From the NCBI RefSeq assembly GCF_050908995.1, contig NC_135122.1:14300501-14364500 (forward strand): 64,000 bases of DNA, in the 5' to 3' direction. Both the position numbers and the translations under genes were made by a program. Of the stretch, positions 63,356 through 64,000 are shown one piece after another (position 1 is the first letter of the stretch; each line of letters begins with the position of its first letter). Source of the DNA: Andrena cerasifolii. Lineage: Eukaryota > Arthropoda > Insecta > Hymenoptera > Andrenidae. A model generated the notes under the pieces. That model was not told where the DNA came from. It did not search any database and was given only the letters and a program-made list of their open reading frames with translations.

Positions 63356-64000
63356 TCACGTTTTTGCTCCAGACACAATAATCCCTCACTTGCAGGACTA
63401 TCACTGTACAAAGCAGGAGCACAATTTCGTTCAGCCGAAGAATATTATCCGGCTTGCTGGGATCTCATAACACCAAGGAGCTTTTGCATATTCCGTGCGT
63501 CCTCTCCGTGGCGAGCCCTCTTCAACAACGCACTACAGCCAAAATCTACGTTACAAACCCAGTACGTGCTTCGATTTCCACAGCCCCGGAGGAGAATCCA
63601 TAAGTAAGTACCCATAATCCATTGGAAAGGGGGGAATCCTTGGTATCGTTTCGTTCGTCATATCCCACGCGCGTCCAAACGCAAATGGTGGTCAAAGTAG
63701 GAGCGGGGAAGTAAATGAATCGAACACACGTTACATCACCGCGGGGTTTCAATATCGCGCCGAGGGTGTTCGCGAGAGTCTGGCCCCGAAGCGACGGGCG
63801 TACGAAAAGTGACCCGCGCCGGTCTACGATCCATTAAAATCAGCAGCGATAAAGGTGTCCGTCGAGGGTGCATCCACATTGCCGGGGAATATTTGCCTGC
63901 GCGCATTTAATTATTGGGTTTTCGGGTCTCAGGCCTCGCCACCCTCGGCCCCCTGTTACCGTGCATTTCACGTACGAATGAGAAAAGCTCCCGCGGGAGA

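Larger units (their letters stand above)
59270..64000 (-). other. Incomplete upstream intron of the EVA-1-like gene
   Basis: This is intron on the 5' side of the lectin domain 1 exon. I searched the minus strand for a phase-0-ending exon with the first half of a SUEL domain (a cysteine pair and an A-x-Y-G-R core) and found none. It holds a solo LTR (60097-60875) and a piggyBac-like MITE (63057-63355). The block 61150-62350 is GC/CpG-rich and includes an open frame (61168-61629) of Pro/Arg-rich content with no recognisable domain. The rest is unremarkable. Confidence 0.65.

Noticed and set aside
1..64000. tRNA, rRNA or CRISPR array
   Set aside because: No B-box-like GGTTCGANNCC with a fitting cloverleaf, no rRNA-like stretch, and no regularly spaced identical repeats were seen on reading both strands.

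Overview
The window looks like genomic DNA from an insect, probably a hymenopteran (bee, ant or wasp). It is AT-rich with CpG dinucleotides still common, genes are split by very long introns, and the repeats are short non-autonomous transposons typical of insects. No bacterial-style gene packing is present. The order-level placement is an inference from general character and from the one gene recognised, not from a marker.

The backbone is one minus-strand gene that spans the whole window and runs off both ends. Four internal exons are recognised: 59146-59269, 47114-47263, 45421-45564 and 7194-7415, in order of transcription. All four have clean AG acceptors and GTGAGT donors, and they join in frame (phases 0, 1, 1, 1, 1). 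Together they encode the second half of one SUEL-type (galactose/rhamnose-binding) lectin domain, a complete second SUEL lectin domain with all eight cysteines, and the start of an acidic then Pro/Ser-rich linker. This is the layout of the EVA-1 / EVA1C family of single-pass axon-guidance co-receptors. The exons for the signal peptide and first half of lectin domain 1 should lie beyond 64000. The transmembrane and cytoplasmic exons were not found and should lie beyond position 1.

The introns are about 38.0 kb (7416-45420), 1.5 kb (45565-47113) and 11.9 kb (47264-59145), with unfinished introns at each end. They hold a candidate same-strand small secreted-protein exon near 4.8-5.06 kb with its own poly(A) signal, and several mobile-element relics. 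These relics are a 672-bp foldback element with TTA flanks (18409-19080), two TTAA-flanked piggyBac-like MITEs (32477-33143 and 63057-63355), a solo Gypsy-type LTR with a CCCT duplication (60097-60875), and fragments with hAT-like ends (about 650-822 and 3549-3740). There is also a striking perfect 72-bp inverted repeat around a 50-nt loop at 28474-28667, plus minor hairpins, minisatellites and an E-box cluster.

Most of the remaining sequence shows no gene that I can support. The many medium-length open frames lack splice signals, domains or a coding appearance and are treated as chance. I see no tRNA, rRNA or CRISPR array.
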